In this document: in pieces, positions 19,274 to 28,698 of the stretch
Layout: every line of letters starts with the position of its first letter
How positions within the stretch are numbered: position 1 is the first letter of the stretch
Source: Komagataeibacter xylinus
GTDB taxonomy: Bacteria; Pseudomonadota; Alphaproteobacteria; Acetobacterales; Acetobacteraceae
Reading direction: 5' to 3'
Assembly: GCF_009834365.1 (NCBI RefSeq)
Contig: NZ_CP041350.1
Coordinates: 1 to 64,000, forward strand
Length of the DNA stretch: 64,000 nt
Translations under genes and position numbers: made by a program
Notes under the pieces: generated by a model
What the model was told of the DNA's origin: nothing
Databases searched by the model: none
What the model saw: only the letters and a program-made list of their open reading frames with translations

Positions 19274-20596
19274 TCAGCGTCTTCCGGTTGCTGCCCTGAG
19301 CCTCAGCGCCTCGTAGATCGGTGTATCGCCGAGCGCTCCTGCCACTACCATTGCCGCGAAGCTTCCAGACAGAAGCGGCAATACAAGATCGGACGATCCG
19401 GTCATTTCCATGACGAGGATAATGCCCGTCAAGGGCGATCGAACGGATCCCGCAAACATGGAGGCCATGCCGACAATCACAAATGGCGTGGTCGCCAGCG
19501 CTGTATCCGGGCTCAGTATCTGCGCCACAAAGCTGCAGGCCAATCCGGACAGTGCCCCCAGGGCAAGCATGGGTGCAAATAGTCCTCCTGGTGTTGCGGC
19601 AGCATAGGAAATCGCACCGAAGATCAACCGGAAAACGAACAGGGCAGGGATAATACGCCAGCTTATCGTATTATTTATCGCTGCCTGGGTAATCCAGTCT
19701 CCTCCACCTGCCAGATGGGGATCAAGCCACACAACAAGTCCAGCCAGACCACCAATCAGAACGGCCCTGACGGGTATGCTGACAGGCAGACGGTCGGCAA
19801 GGCGCAGTGCTGCAAGAATTGTCCGGTTATATCCAACCGCCAGCAGACCGGTCATGAGACCGGTCATGACAAAGAACAGCTGCTTCGCGATCGCTTCAGG
19901 CGGGACCTGATGGAACACGATGAAATCAGGCTGGCCGCCCAGGATGCCACGACTGATCAGAATGGCTGAAATGGACGCCCCGAGTGCCGCACACACCATT
20001 CTGGCTTCAAACCGTCCCACCAGTTCTTCCAGGACAAAAACGGCACCTGCAGCAGGCGCATTGAAGGCCGTTGCAAGACCGGCTCCTGCGCCAGCGGCGA
20101 GGAGAGCGCGACAGTCCGCCTGCCCCAGAGAGAGCAGTCGTCCGATCGTATTGGCTGCCGCGGCACCCATCTGCACGCTTGGCCCTTCGCGTCCCAGGGC
20201 CAGTCCACTTCCAATCGCCAGCAGACCACCAATGAACTTGACCGGGATGAGCACCCATGGCGCTGGGACTGCGACGCCCGACAGCACGGCCTCGACATGG
20301 GGAATACCGCTGCCTGATGCCAGCGGCGCAAAACGGCGCACCATTTCCACTGCGACAAGGGCCGCCAGGGCAACCCCCACGACCAGAAAGCAACCCTCCC
20401 ACGGAGAACCATGCAGAAACCGGAGAGCCAGATCCGTTCGCGCGGTTTCCAGCCCTTTAAGAAACAGGCGGAAGACCCCACAGATTGCACCGGTCGCAAG
20501 TCCGATCAGGATTGACGCTGACGCCAGGAAAACCAGACTGCAGGAACTCCCGGTCTGTTCCGGTTGTGGTTTCCGGTTCGGCACCTGCTGCAGCAT
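19274..20596 (-). CDS. ClC-family chloride channel/transporter (first of two)
   Basis: About 440 residues with many membrane spans. ClC signatures are all present: GSGIPHVEA, LGREGPSVQMG with the external gating Glu, AFNAPAAGAVFVLEEL with the internal proton Glu, GGLFAPMLALGA, and the late PIYEALR tyrosine. Keeping both glutamates suggests a 2Cl-/H+ exchanger rather than a channel (established for ClcA). The start at 20596 (MLQQVPNRK) is my choice; 20650 is also open. It lies downstream of a second ClC gene on the same strand, probably one operon; the two proteins are clearly diverged, so not a recent duplication. Confidence 0.88.
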   Translation of the reverse strand: MLQQVPNRKPQPEQTGSSCSLVFLASASILIGLATGAICGVFRLFLKGLETARTDLALRFLHGSPWEGCFLVVGVALAALVAVEMVRRFAPLASGSGIPHVEAVLSGVAVPAPWVLIPVKFIGGLLAIGSGLALGREGPSVQMGAAAANTIGRLLSLGQADCRALLAAGAGAGLATAFNAPAAGAVFVLEELVGRFEARMVCAALGASISAILISRGILGGQPDFIVFHQVPPEAIAKQLFFVMTGLMTGLLAVGYNRTILAALRLADRLPVSIPVRAVLIGGLAGLVVWLDPHLAGGGDWITQAAINNTISWRIIPALFVFRLIFGAISYAAATPGGLFAPMLALGALSGLACSFVAQILSPDTALATTPFVIVGMASMFAGSVRSPLTGIILVMEMTGSSDLVLPLLSGSFAAMVVAGALGDTPIYEALRLRAATGRR

Positions 20597-20663
20597 CGTG
20601 TCTTCTTTCGTTGACTGACGGTTCTCTGGCTCGGAATACTGCATCAGCAACCCGGGTCCCGGT

Positions 20664-22163
20664 TCAGGAGGGATCAGTTTCCTGCCTTGAAAGTGTTTTT
20701 TCCTGACCTGCCTTCCGTTCCGTCTTCTCCATGAACCCCGCGGCGAGGGCGGAATAAAGCGGATGCGGGCAGACCGTGCGCGAGACCCCGAACGCCAGAA
20801 ACGCAGTCGCGAGAAGCGCCAGCGTGACCTGCTGGTTATCGCATACTTCCATTACGATAATCGTCGCCGTGAGGGGGGACTGGGCAACGCCACAGAAATA
20901 TGCCGCCATCCCAAGCAGAACGACCGCGCCTGGAGATGTATGGGGCAGGAACTGCTCGATCCATCCGCCCATTCCGGCGCCAATGGCAAGAGATGGTGCA
21001 AACATGCCCCCGGGTATCCCCGAACAGAAGGTGATGAGCATGGAAAGGTACTTCAGGAGAAAGAAGGACGCGGGATAATGGAGGCTGCCATCCACGATCC
21101 CCCGCGCCTGGAGATAGCCCGTACCATAGGTTGCACCATCGGATGCCAGTCCGATCAGGGCCAGAAGCAGACCGCATAGAGCAGCAAACCCGAGAGGGAA
21201 ACGTGCTGCAAACGGACGAAGTGATCCAGGCAATCCTTTTGACAGCCTGATGACAAGGCGGGCAAAAAGGCCACCTGCCAGCCCACCGCTTACACCACAC
21301 ACCAGAACGGCCAACCATGCGACACCAACCGGGATGGAGGCACTGGTGCGACCGAAATAGGTATAATTCCCCAGCAGGGCAATCGCGGTGATCCCGGAAA
21401 AGATGATGACGGTCAGTGTCCGTCCTGACGATTTCTGTTCAAAGGAATGGGCGAGTTCCTCAATGGCGAATACAACTCCGGCCAGGGGCGTGTTGAAGGC
21501 CGCAGCCATGCCGGCGGCTCCGCCCGCCAGGATCATACCGTGTCGGGTGACGTCATTATGCTGACCCATGGCCCGCGAGAACGCATGCATGATGGACGCC
21601 CCGATCTGGACGCTGGGTCCTTCACGACCGATTGAGGCGCCGCAGATCAGACCGAGGCATGTCATCAGGATCTTGCCGAGCGCAATGCGCAATGTCAGGA
21701 TTCGGTCCACCAGCATGAAATTATGCATATGCAATGTTGCAATTGTCTGGGGGATACCCGAGCCTTGGGCACCATTGAACAGCACGCGCGTCAACCAGGT
21801 AATGGCGACCAGTCCAAGCGGTGCAATCAGAAGCATGGACCAGGCATTCAGGGCGACGATGTGGTAACGCAGATCGGCCGCCGCATCCCCCAGATGGGCA
21901 AAGATCACGGAAATAATCCCGATCAGCACAGCCCCCGAGCAATACATGAGTGTTCTTTGCCATTTCAGGGTCCTGACACGCGCCAGACGACGAAGCCGAC
22001 GGGCTCGTCTGGCGCGATTTCGGCCCGGAACGGACTGGCAGTCAGCCTGATCTGCACCATGGTATGACAATGTCGGCAAAATGGTCACGGCAGAGAAGGT
22101 CCAGACTGTGAGACAGGAACGGGGCATATACCATTTTTTCTTACGCCCCTGCTCAGAACCCAT
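20664..22163 (-). CDS. ClC-family chloride channel/transporter (second of two)
   Basis: A 499-residue ClC protein with a basic N-terminal tail (RNRARRARRLRRLARVR) before the first membrane span. Motifs: GSGIPQTIATLHM, IGREGPSVQIGASIM with the gating Glu, AFNTPLAGVVFAIEEL with the internal Glu, GGMFAPSLAIGAGMGG and the C-terminal HPLYSALAAG tyrosine. It likely performs Cl-/H+ exchange supporting acid or osmotic resistance. The exact start is uncertain because several methionines lie in the first 75 residues. The downstream ClC gene starts within 70 bases. Confidence 0.88.
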   Translation of the reverse strand: MGSEQGRKKKWYMPRSCLTVWTFSAVTILPTLSYHGADQADCQSVPGRNRARRARRLRRLARVRTLKWQRTLMYCSGAVLIGIISVIFAHLGDAAADLRYHIVALNAWSMLLIAPLGLVAITWLTRVLFNGAQGSGIPQTIATLHMHNFMLVDRILTLRIALGKILMTCLGLICGASIGREGPSVQIGASIMHAFSRAMGQHNDVTRHGMILAGGAAGMAAAFNTPLAGVVFAIEELAHSFEQKSSGRTLTVIIFSGITAIALLGNYTYFGRTSASIPVGVAWLAVLVCGVSGGLAGGLFARLVIRLSKGLPGSLRPFAARFPLGFAALCGLLLALIGLASDGATYGTGYLQARGIVDGSLHYPASFFLLKYLSMLITFCSGIPGGMFAPSLAIGAGMGGWIEQFLPHTSPGAVVLLGMAAYFCGVAQSPLTATIIVMEVCDNQQVTLALLATAFLAFGVSRTVCPHPLYSALAAGFMEKTERKAGQEKTLSRQETDPS

Positions 22164-22307
22164 ACCGGGAAGCTACAGGAGATTCATCCTCAAAATCTAC
22201 GGGACTGCTACGTAGATCATTCATACATCTGGTGAGTTCCGTCTGGTTTCATTATCCAGATTATCATGCCGTTCTGCCATGCCCTTGAGACCCTTGTCTG
22301 GCGACCG

Positions 22308-22445
22308 GGTCCGGTGTTTGCCATCCAGTTGGGGATGTGGGGGCGCACCGTATTGTAGTCTGCCCGCCAGTCAGCCAGAATCTGGCGGGCATGCATCAGG
22401 GACGTGAGCAACGTTTCGTTGAGACATTCATCCCTGAACCGGCCA
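22308..22445 (-). mobile_element. IS3-family orfB C-terminal scrap
   Basis: Minus-strand translation gives YGRFRDECLNETLLTSLMHA then RQILADWRADYNTVRPH, the end of the IS3-type integrase-like transposase domain with the last catalytic Glu region. Homology fades after TVRPH. No matching IS3 5' part or terminal repeats remain. It sits just outside the left end of the IS1111-type element, which may have inserted into it. Confidence 0.75.
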
Positions 22446-22497
22446 TATCTTACTTCTAACCTTCGATGAGCCCGGATTTCTTCTGTGGTTGCCGTCC

Positions 22498-22750
22498 GTT
22501 ATGCAAGAGTTTTCTGACCCATATTGACGTGTGATCGTGTGCGGTCTTCTGTAAGGCCTGTTGATGTGGCCTTTCAGAAGCCACTGGCCAGTATGGTGAT
22601 CAGCGGATCAGATCCAAATCTCACAGGCGTGCTTTAAAGCACAGAGAAATCCACTGGTTTTTCCGATCCGGATCAGACGATCATGCGCCCATTCAGGTCA
22701 TCGCCCTCTCACACCCCTACCGGTTCCATCCGCGGGAGCCGAGCCATCGC
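22498..22750 (-). ncRNA. Candidate bridge/seek RNA region of the IS1111-type element
   Basis: This 250-base non-coding end lies between the transposase stop and the subterminal repeat. In IS110/IS1111 elements a structured RNA encoded in the longer non-coding end guides the recombinase to donor and target DNA; in the IS1111 group that end is downstream of the transposase, as here. A 14-base perfect palindrome (GTGCTTTAAAGCAC, 22629-22642) and GATCCGGATC near 22665 show pairing potential. The RNA itself is inference; I could not fold it or match guide loops. Confidence 0.45.
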
Positions 22751-23773
22751 TCAGGCTGCCACGGACAGGGCCGGATCCCGATAATCCTCCTGTTTTGTTG
22801 CCATGGCCCAGATGGCTCGTGCCATCCTGTTGGCCAGCGCAATGGCTACCAGCATACGGGGCTTGCGGGCCAGCATCCGTGCCAGCCAGCTTCCCGGTGC
22901 AGGGGCCTTACGGCTGGCCCAGTTCACCTGGGTCATGGCGCCCATGATGAGAAGCCTGCGGATATCAGCCTGCCCGGCTTTTGATATCTTCCCCAGCCTT
23001 TCCTTTCCGCCAGATGAGAACTGACGGGGCACCAGCCCCAGCCACGCAGCAAAGTCGCGCCCGCGCCGGAAGCTCTGCAGGTCAGGCGCAAAAGCTTCAA
23101 TCGCAAGAGCGGTCAGAGGACCCACTCCAGGCATGCTCTGCAATCTGCAGGTGTTTTCACTTTCCTGGGCAAGCATCCTGATCTTCTTTGTTCTGACATC
23201 AATCCGCACACTCTGCTCCGAAATCTGTCGCAGCAGATCAAGGCATTCCTGCTTCACAGCCTCTGGCAGAACCGCCTCATCCAGCATGGCTTCAATGTGT
23301 CTGATATGCGCAATCCCCTGTGGCACGACGAGACCGAATTCATACAGAACGGCACGCAGGGCATTCACCAGTTCCGTGCGCTGGTGCACCAGACGCTGCC
23401 GGGCCCGGAAAAGAACGCCACGCGCCTGCTGCGCTTCAGTGCGTGGTTCGACAAAGCGCATTTCCGGCTGACGGGCCGCAATGACGATCGCTTCCGCATC
23501 AGCAGCATCGTTCTTCTGGCGCTTCACGAAAGGCTTCACATACTGCGGAGCGATCAGTCTGACCTCGTGACCAGCTCCTGCCAGTTCGCGAGCCCAGTAA
23601 TGCGCGCTCCCGCACGCTTCAAGAACGACCAGAGCAGGCGGCTGCGTGGCCATGAACTGCATAAACTGCTGACGACGCAGCTTTTTGCGAAACATCACCT
23701 CGCCCGCACGCGAAGCTCCATGAACCTGGAAAATGTTCTTTGCCAGATCAATGCCTATCACTGTATCCTTCAT
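22751..23773 (-). CDS. IS110-family (IS1111 group) DEDD transposase/recombinase
   Basis: A 340-residue protein from MKDTVIGIDLAKNIFQVHG. The N-terminal RuvC-like DEDD domain shows D in GIDLAKN, E in VLEACGSAHYWAREL and D in KNDAADAEAI. The C-terminal Tnp_20 domain carries SMPGVGPLTALAIEA and FRRGRDFAAWLGLVPRQFSSGGKERLG, with the catalytic serine region. Full length with no lesion, so likely functional. Confidence 0.93.
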   Translation of the reverse strand: MKDTVIGIDLAKNIFQVHGASRAGEVMFRKKLRRQQFMQFMATQPPALVVLEACGSAHYWARELAGAGHEVRLIAPQYVKPFVKRQKNDAADAEAIVIAARQPEMRFVEPRTEAQQARGVLFRARQRLVHQRTELVNALRAVLYEFGLVVPQGIAHIRHIEAMLDEAVLPEAVKQECLDLLRQISEQSVRIDVRTKKIRMLAQESENTCRLQSMPGVGPLTALAIEAFAPDLQSFRRGRDFAAWLGLVPRQFSSGGKERLGKISKAGQADIRRLLIMGAMTQVNWASRKAPAPGSWLARMLARKPRMLVAIALANRMARAIWAMATKQEDYRDPALSVAA

Positions 23774-24842
23774 CTGCCGTCCTTTCGCGCAGTCGTTTCT
23801 TCCAACGACCATTCTGGCACATTGCGATGCCGTGCGGGGAGGACGGCAACCACCCCATCTCGCTGTCGAGTACTGCCATCTGTTTCGGATCGTAGCGTTC
23901 CCCGGCTGCGGCCCCTTTGGGAATAGCCTTCTCGATAGCAGCCAGATCACCGGGCGTCAGCGTAAGATCAAGCGCCCCCAGCGCCTCGGAGAGCCGATCG
24001 CGCCGGCGGGCTCCTACAAGTGGTACAATATCGTCACCCTGTGCCGCCACCCAGGCAATTGCCAGCTGGGCCACGCTTGCGCCCTTGGTGGCTGCCATTT
24101 CGCGCAATGTCTCCACGAGAGCCAGATTGCGCTCGACATTGCCTTCCTGAAAGCGGGGACTATGAACCCGAAAGTCCCCTGGACCCTTTGCTCCTTGCCA
24201 GTGCCCGCTGATCAGACCACGCGCGAGCACGCCATAGGCTGTTATGCCGATGCCGAGTTCACGACAGATAGGAAGAATTTTGTCCTCGATGCCACGTGAA
24301 ATCAGCGAATATTCAATCTGAAGATCGCTGATCGGATGGACGGACGCCGCGCGCCGGATGGTCTCCGGGCCAACTTCCGAAAGCCCGATATGCCGGACAT
24401 AACCAGCCTGAACCATCTCGGCAATGGCGCCAATAGTCTCTTCAACAGGCACTGCCGGGTCCAGCCGTGCAGGGCGGTAGATGTCGATATGATCAAGCCC
24501 GAGCCGTTGCAGGGTATAGGCCAGGAAGTTCTTCATGGCGGCAGGCCGTGCGTCGTAGGAACCCCAGTTGCCACCCGGGTCGCGCATCGCACCAAATTTG
24601 ACGCTGACGAGGAATCTGTCGCGAGGAATATCCCTGATCGCCTCACCGATCAGCATCTCGTTATGGCCCATGCCATAGAAATCGCCGGTGTCGAGAAGCG
24701 TGATCCTGGCGTCCAGCGCGGCATGGATGGTAGCGATGCTTTCTTTCCGATCAGCCGGACCATACATGCCGGACATGCTCATGCACCCAAGACCGATTTC
24801 GGATACCTGAGGGCCGCTCTTGCCAAGTTGCCGCAATTTCAT
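23748..24842 (-). CDS. Aldo/keto reductase, 3' end altered by IS1111-type insertion
   Basis: From MKLRQLGKSGPQVSEIGLGCMSM at 24842 the protein is a typical AKR: D in LLDTGDFYG, Y in DFYGMGHNE, catalytic K in VSVKFGAM, IEYSLISRG, and the C-terminal cofactor region PLVGARRRDRL. Residues after about AVLDSE come from the inserted element, so the frame now runs to 23748 inside the transposase gene. AKR proteins of this length (~330) end about here, so only the last few residues are likely replaced and the enzyme may still work. It reduces aldehydes or ketones with NADPH; the substrate is unknown. Confidence 0.85.
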   Translation of the reverse strand: MKLRQLGKSGPQVSEIGLGCMSMSGMYGPADRKESIATIHAALDARITLLDTGDFYGMGHNEMLIGEAIRDIPRDRFLVSVKFGAMRDPGGNWGSYDARPAAMKNFLAYTLQRLGLDHIDIYRPARLDPAVPVEETIGAIAEMVQAGYVRHIGLSEVGPETIRRAASVHPISDLQIEYSLISRGIEDKILPICRELGIGITAYGVLARGLISGHWQGAKGPGDFRVHSPRFQEGNVERNLALVETLREMAATKGASVAQLAIAWVAAQGDDIVPLVGARRRDRLSEALGALDLTLTPGDLAAIEKAIPKGAAAGERYDPKQMAVLDSEMGWLPSSPHGIAMCQNGRWKKRLRERTADEGYSDRH

Positions 24843-25048
24843 ATTTGAGAAAAATCCCTGTTTCCTGAAGCAGAACCCTACCACACAGGCTATATTTCGA
24901 TAACCTCTCTTCCGTTTGGCTTTTTCGTCCTTTGGAACACACGAATGTTTCGTTTGATGGAACAAATGGACAGGCGATAGTCGCCTCATGCCAGACATTG
25001 GGGAATCAGAAAGGGATTTCTCTGACGGGACATGAAACTGCATGGCCT

Positions 25049-25818
25049 TCAGGCAGTAACGCGATTCATGAAATCCTGTAAAAAGGGAAAAACACGTTCA
25101 GGCATGTCTTCAAGTAACGTATGTTTCGCGAAGGGTAGGTTAAGCAATCTGGCACCTTTAACCTGCTCAGCAAGCTCAAACGCCTGTTGCCGCGACACCA
25201 GCATATCGTCGTCACCATGCACGACGAGCAGAGGACACCGGATGTTTTTTACAGACGCGCCGGGATAGGCATCTTCGTCGCAGCCGAGCCACATATGCGT
25301 CGCCGCCTTGAATAACTTTTCGAAATCCGGTTCGGGATTTTCCGCGTTGTAGACCGATATTTGATTCCCGAACATCCCACGCCATTTTTCAAGATTGATC
25401 TTCTGATAAATCTGCCGGACCGGATCATTTTCCGGCAACACCCAGTGCGCGCCGACCGCTATGACGAACTCTGGTTGTACGGCATGAGATGCAGCCAGAC
25501 GAAGGGCGACAATGCCACCGTCACTATGTCCGATTATACCGGATTGTTGCAGCCCCATCGCGTTAAGAACCGCGGTAAAATCATCCTGAAGCTGTCGATA
25601 TGTCAGGGGGCCGTCCCGATACCAGATCGACCATGCCCGCGCGTATCAATAGCAATCAGCCTATAATCTTCTGCCAAGTACTTTGCGAGCGGAATGAAAT
25701 CCAGCCGGCTCTGCAAGCCGCCATGAAGCAATATAATTACTATTCCTTTCGGGTTCCCGGCTTCAGAGACGAACAAATTTGTATCGCCAACTGATACAAA
25801 CTTCCCTGTATCAAACAT
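25049..25818 (-). CDS. Alpha/beta hydrolase, one frameshift
   Basis: Two frames together make one ~256-residue hydrolase. The first half (25818-25603) begins MFDTGKFVSVGDTNLFV with LLHGGLQSRLDF and DTRGHGRS. The second half has the nucleophile elbow GHSDGG, VVHGDDDMLV (acid) and FAKHTLLED (His). Adding one base to the five-G run at 25606-25610 (plus strand) joins them, giving GIGTAPLTYRQL. Such folds are esterases, dehalogenases or 3-oxoadipate enol-lactonase-like; the substrate is unknown. The break is at a homopolymer, so sequence error is more likely than decay. Confidence 0.8.
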
Positions 25819-25869
25819 TCGATGGCTTTCATAAGGCTGGATTACTCTGGATCGTGCAGCGAGATTATC

Positions 25870-26268
25870 ACCGGTAAGGCCACATTCTCAAGGTTTCACG
25901 ATGCCTGGTTTGCTGCCGTCAGGGCGCTGCTGGCAACCGGTCGGAAGCTTCCGTCACGTTGTCCTCTTTCCAGAAGACCCGGAAGACTTCCGAAGGTATT
26001 CATGGCCGCATCATGTAACTGGGGCTATCGTCTTGCCGACATCGGAACTGAACATCAGCCGATAAAGACCGGGATATTGACAGGCAAACTGGATACAGGC
26101 CTGCCCCGCTGCCATGAATTGCATGCACGTTAAAGACATCGCTTCTGTCATGCTCTTCCCACGCCTGACGAAATCGATCCGGGCCACTTCCAGCAGGGGA
26201 AAGGTCGAGTTCTGGTCCGCAGCCATCATGGCCGGCGAAATCCCGCATATGATCCGTGCGTTAGCCAT
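25870..26268 (-). pseudogene. TetR-family regulator C-terminal remnant
   Basis: A minus-strand frame gives MTEAMSLTCMQFMAAGQACI then FACQYPGLYRLMFSSDVGK, the ligand-binding part of TetR regulators with a WHG-like C-terminal domain; NTFGSLPGLLERGQRDGSFR follows in another frame. No N-terminal helix-turn-helix is present upstream, so it cannot bind DNA in the usual way. It is divergent from sthA and is probably a decayed gene. Confidence 0.6.
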
Positions 26269-26313
26269 ACAGGCACGACATGGGCCGGAACAGTCCGGTT
26301 TGGGGGATGGGGC

Positions 26314-27750
26314 ATGACCGAGACATATGATTATGATCTGGTCGTGATCGGCAGCGGCCCGTCAGGCAGGCGGGCTGGGGTTCAGGCGGCGAAACTGGGT
26401 CGATCCGTGCTGATTATCGAAAAAAATACCCGGGTTGGCGGGGTCTGCGTGCATACCGGCACCATTCCGTCCAAAACCCTGCGGGAGACGGTCCTCAACC
26501 TGACAGGCTGGCGGGAGCAGGCTTTCTATGGCCGGGCTTATCGTGCCCGCAAGGATATAACCATAGCCGACCTGAACAGTCGCCTGCGCAAGACCCTGGA
26601 TTATGAAGTCGATATGCTGGACCACCAGTTCGCCCGCAACGGCATAGCGGTTGTGCATGGCACGGCACGGTTCGTGGATCCGCACCATATTACGATCACC
26701 ATGGACAACAGGGTTGCGCGGACCGTGTCGGGTGACAGGATCATTATTGCCGTCGGTACCCGCCCGCACCGTCCGGCCAATGTGCCCTTTGACGGGACGG
26801 TCGTGCTGGACAGCGATGAAATGACCAGCCTTGCGCGCCTGCCACGTTCCCTGACGGTAATTGGCGGGGGGGTGATCGGTATTGAATACGCGACAATATT
26901 CAGTGCGCTGGATGTGCAGGTGAGCGTTGTCGAGGCACGTGACAGTATTCTGGGTTTTGTGGACCGGGGCATCATTGTCGACTTCATGCATCAGTTATGC
27001 GATCGCGGAATGCGCTTCAGGCTGGGCAGCCGGCTGGATTCAATCACGGTCGCGGATGGACAACCCGTGGCCCTCCTGGCCGATGGCGGGCAGATCCGTT
27101 CTGATATCCTGCTTTATACCGGCGGACGTTCCGGGGCTACGGATCAACTCGGGCTTGATGCATGCGGTCTGCGGGCCGACAGTCGCGGCAGGTTGCAAGT
27201 AGACCCGAAGACGTTCCAGACAGGTGTCGCGCATATCTATGCCACGGGGGATGTCATCGGTTTTCCGTCCCTTGCTTCCACATCGCTGGAACAGGGGCGT
27301 ATCGCAGCGTGCCATGCTTTTGGCCAGACCGTGCCGCCAGCCCCTGAATTCTTTCCTTATGGGATATATTCCGTGCCTGAAATCTCAACGGTCGGCATGA
27401 CGGAAGAACAGGCAAAGGAAAAATCCATACCGTATGAATGCGGGATCGCACGCTTTCGCGAGACATCACGCGGGCATATCGCAGGCATGCATTCGGGGAT
27501 GCTGAAACTGGTGATTTCCCTTGAAACCCACAGGCTGCTCGGGGTGCATATAGTCGGTGAAAGTGCCACGGAACTAATCCATATCGGTCAGGCCGTGCTT
27601 AATTTCGGGGGAACGTTCGACTACTTTATCGATGCGACCTTCAATTACCCGACATTGGCGGAAGCATACAAGATCGCGGCCCTTGATGCATGGAACCGCA
27701 TTCCCCGTCGCAGGGGGGACGTGGAGTCTCCATCACCCGTGGCGACATGA
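26314..27750 (+). CDS. sthA: Soluble pyridine nucleotide transhydrogenase (Si-specific)
   Basis: A 478-residue flavoprotein disulfide-reductase-like enzyme. FAD motif VVIGSGPSGRRAG at the N-terminus; the redox motif region reads GGVCVHTGTIPSK, with only one cysteine where true disulfide reductases have two, as in SthA. The NAD(P) motif is VIGGGVIGIEYA, and YATGDVIGFPSLAS is the second FAD motif. The C-terminal dimer domain shows NYPTLAEAYKIAALDA. It interconverts NADPH and NADH in the cytoplasm, useful to bacteria with very high NADPH-forming sugar oxidation. Start ATG 26314 has a G-rich ribosome site just upstream. The gene is intact. Confidence 0.9.
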   Translation: MTETYDYDLVVIGSGPSGRRAGVQAAKLGRSVLIIEKNTRVGGVCVHTGTIPSKTLRETVLNLTGWREQAFYGRAYRARKDITIADLNSRLRKTLDYEVDMLDHQFARNGIAVVHGTARFVDPHHITITMDNRVARTVSGDRIIIAVGTRPHRPANVPFDGTVVLDSDEMTSLARLPRSLTVIGGGVIGIEYATIFSALDVQVSVVEARDSILGFVDRGIIVDFMHQLCDRGMRFRLGSRLDSITVADGQPVALLADGGQIRSDILLYTGGRSGATDQLGLDACGLRADSRGRLQVDPKTFQTGVAHIYATGDVIGFPSLASTSLEQGRIAACHAFGQTVPPAPEFFPYGIYSVPEISTVGMTEEQAKEKSIPYECGIARFRETSRGHIAGMHSGMLKLVISLETHRLLGVHIVGESATELIHIGQAVLNFGGTFDYFIDATFNYPTLAEAYKIAALDAWNRIPRRRGDVESPSPVAT

Positions 27751-27851
27751 AGGATCAGCTTTCCTTGCCTCCGCATTGCATGGCACCGGGCCTGCATGCA
27801 GGCTGATCTTCTGGCTGGTGAAGAAAGCTGGCAACATCGAACCTGGCGGAG

Positions 27852-28088
27852 TAAGGCAACTATGCTCTGTAGTCGGCATCGCTCTGGGCAGGAAAGCCTG
27901 GTTGTTCGCCGGTTCCGATCGGGGCGGCCCGCGCGCGGCCGACATGTATTCCCGCATCGTCACTGCAAAGCTCAACGACGTCGATCCCCAGGCCTGTCTC
28001 GCCGACGTTCTCGCCCGGATCAACGACCAGCCGGTCTCATGCCTGCACGAGTTCCTTCCCTGGAACTGGGAAAACACTCGTCACGCCA
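27852..28088 (+). mobile_element. IS66-family transposase C-terminal scrap
   Basis: A plus-strand frame encodes GIALGRKAWLFAGSDRGG, MYSRIVTAKLNDVDPQACL and LADVLARINDQPVS then LHEFLPWNW, the conserved C-terminal end of IS66 TnpC. Nothing of the rest of IS66 remains. It is directly followed by an IS3 scrap, so this is a pile-up of element remains between sthA and vapBC. Confidence 0.8.
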
Positions 28089-28375
28089 ATCATACACAGA
28101 GGTGATGCGGCTGATCGACGCCCAGTTCCTGGAAACGCCCTATTATGGCTTACGGCAGATGACATGGCATCTGCGCCGCCTGGAACATGAAGTGGGCCGC
28201 AAGCGGGTCCGGCGGCTCATGGCGATCATGGGCCTGCGGGCGATTTACCAGAAGCCGCGTACGACCATGCCCCATCCGGAGCATCGGAAATATCCATATC
28301 TGCTGCGGGATCTGGTCATCAATCGGCCTAACCAAGACTGGTGTTCCGATATCACATATATTCCCAATCACCTGT
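28089..28375 (+). mobile_element. IS3-family orfB internal scrap
   Basis: The frame encodes LIDAQFLETPYYGLRQMTWH, LRRLEHEVGRKRVRRLM, GLRAIYQKPRTT and NQDWCSDITYIP, the HTH_21 and start of the rve integrase core of IS3 OrfB, with the first catalytic Asp in SDITYIP. The sequence breaks off right there, before the second Asp and Glu. It is non-functional, and joins the vapBC promoter region at about 28380. Confidence 0.8.
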
Positions 28376-28435
28376 CCGGATTGTATGTATGCGGTGCAGA
28401 GAGTTCCAAAAATACGGGACATTTTTGTCCAAATT

Positions 28436-28456
28436 GGATATACACGATACATATCC
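28436..28456. promoter_or_regulatory. Palindrome upstream of vapB, possible operator
   Basis: GGATAT and ATATCC arms face each other over nine bases, ending 18 bases before the vapB start. A second small inverted repeat (GGACA-TTTT-TGTCC) lies at about 28417-28430. VapB-type antitoxins usually bind such palindromes to repress their own operon; binding here is inference. Confidence 0.45.
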
Positions 28457-28473
28457 ATGAGGAGGGATCTCCG

Positions 28474-28698
28474 ATGCTGACCCGCACAACACTCTTTCTA
28501 TCCAATCGCTCGCAGGCGGTGCGTCTGCCGAAGATGGTCGCCTTCGGGGAACAGGTGCGTGAGGTGGTCATCGTGTCCGAAGGTCCACGGCGGATCATCG
28601 CTCCGGTCGATGTGGCGTGGGATGATTTCTTTGCGGCTCCCGGGGTGGATCTGGGGGAGCGGAACCAGCCAGCCATGCAGGAACGCGAGGCGCTCTGA
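28474..28698 (+). CDS. vapB: VapB-like antitoxin (AbrB/SpoVT fold)
   Basis: A 74-residue protein starting MLTRTTLFLSNRSQAVRLPK, the swapped-hairpin AbrB-like DNA-binding pattern of VapB, followed by an acidic/aromatic toxin-binding tail (DVAWDDFFAAPGVDLGERN). GGAGGG eight bases upstream is a good ribosome site. The stop is immediately followed by the vapC start, so the two are translationally coupled. The open frame extends upstream through the IS3 scrap but that part is not VapB. Confidence 0.88.
   Translation: MLTRTTLFLSNRSQAVRLPKMVAFGEQVREVVIVSEGPRRIIAPVDVAWDDFFAAPGVDLGERNQPAMQEREAL

Larger units (their letters stand above)
22486..23852 (-). mobile_element. IS1111-type (IS110 family) element with subterminal inverted repeats
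   Basis: TGGTTGCCGTCC at 22486-22497 is exactly repeated in inverted form at 23841-23852, flanking the transposase. Short subterminal inverted repeats and a long non-coding end downstream of the transposase are traits of the IS1111 subgroup; true ends lie a few bases outside. No target duplication is expected in this family. On one side it has joined the 3' end of an aldo/keto reductase gene, on the other an IS3 scrap. Confidence 0.85.
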
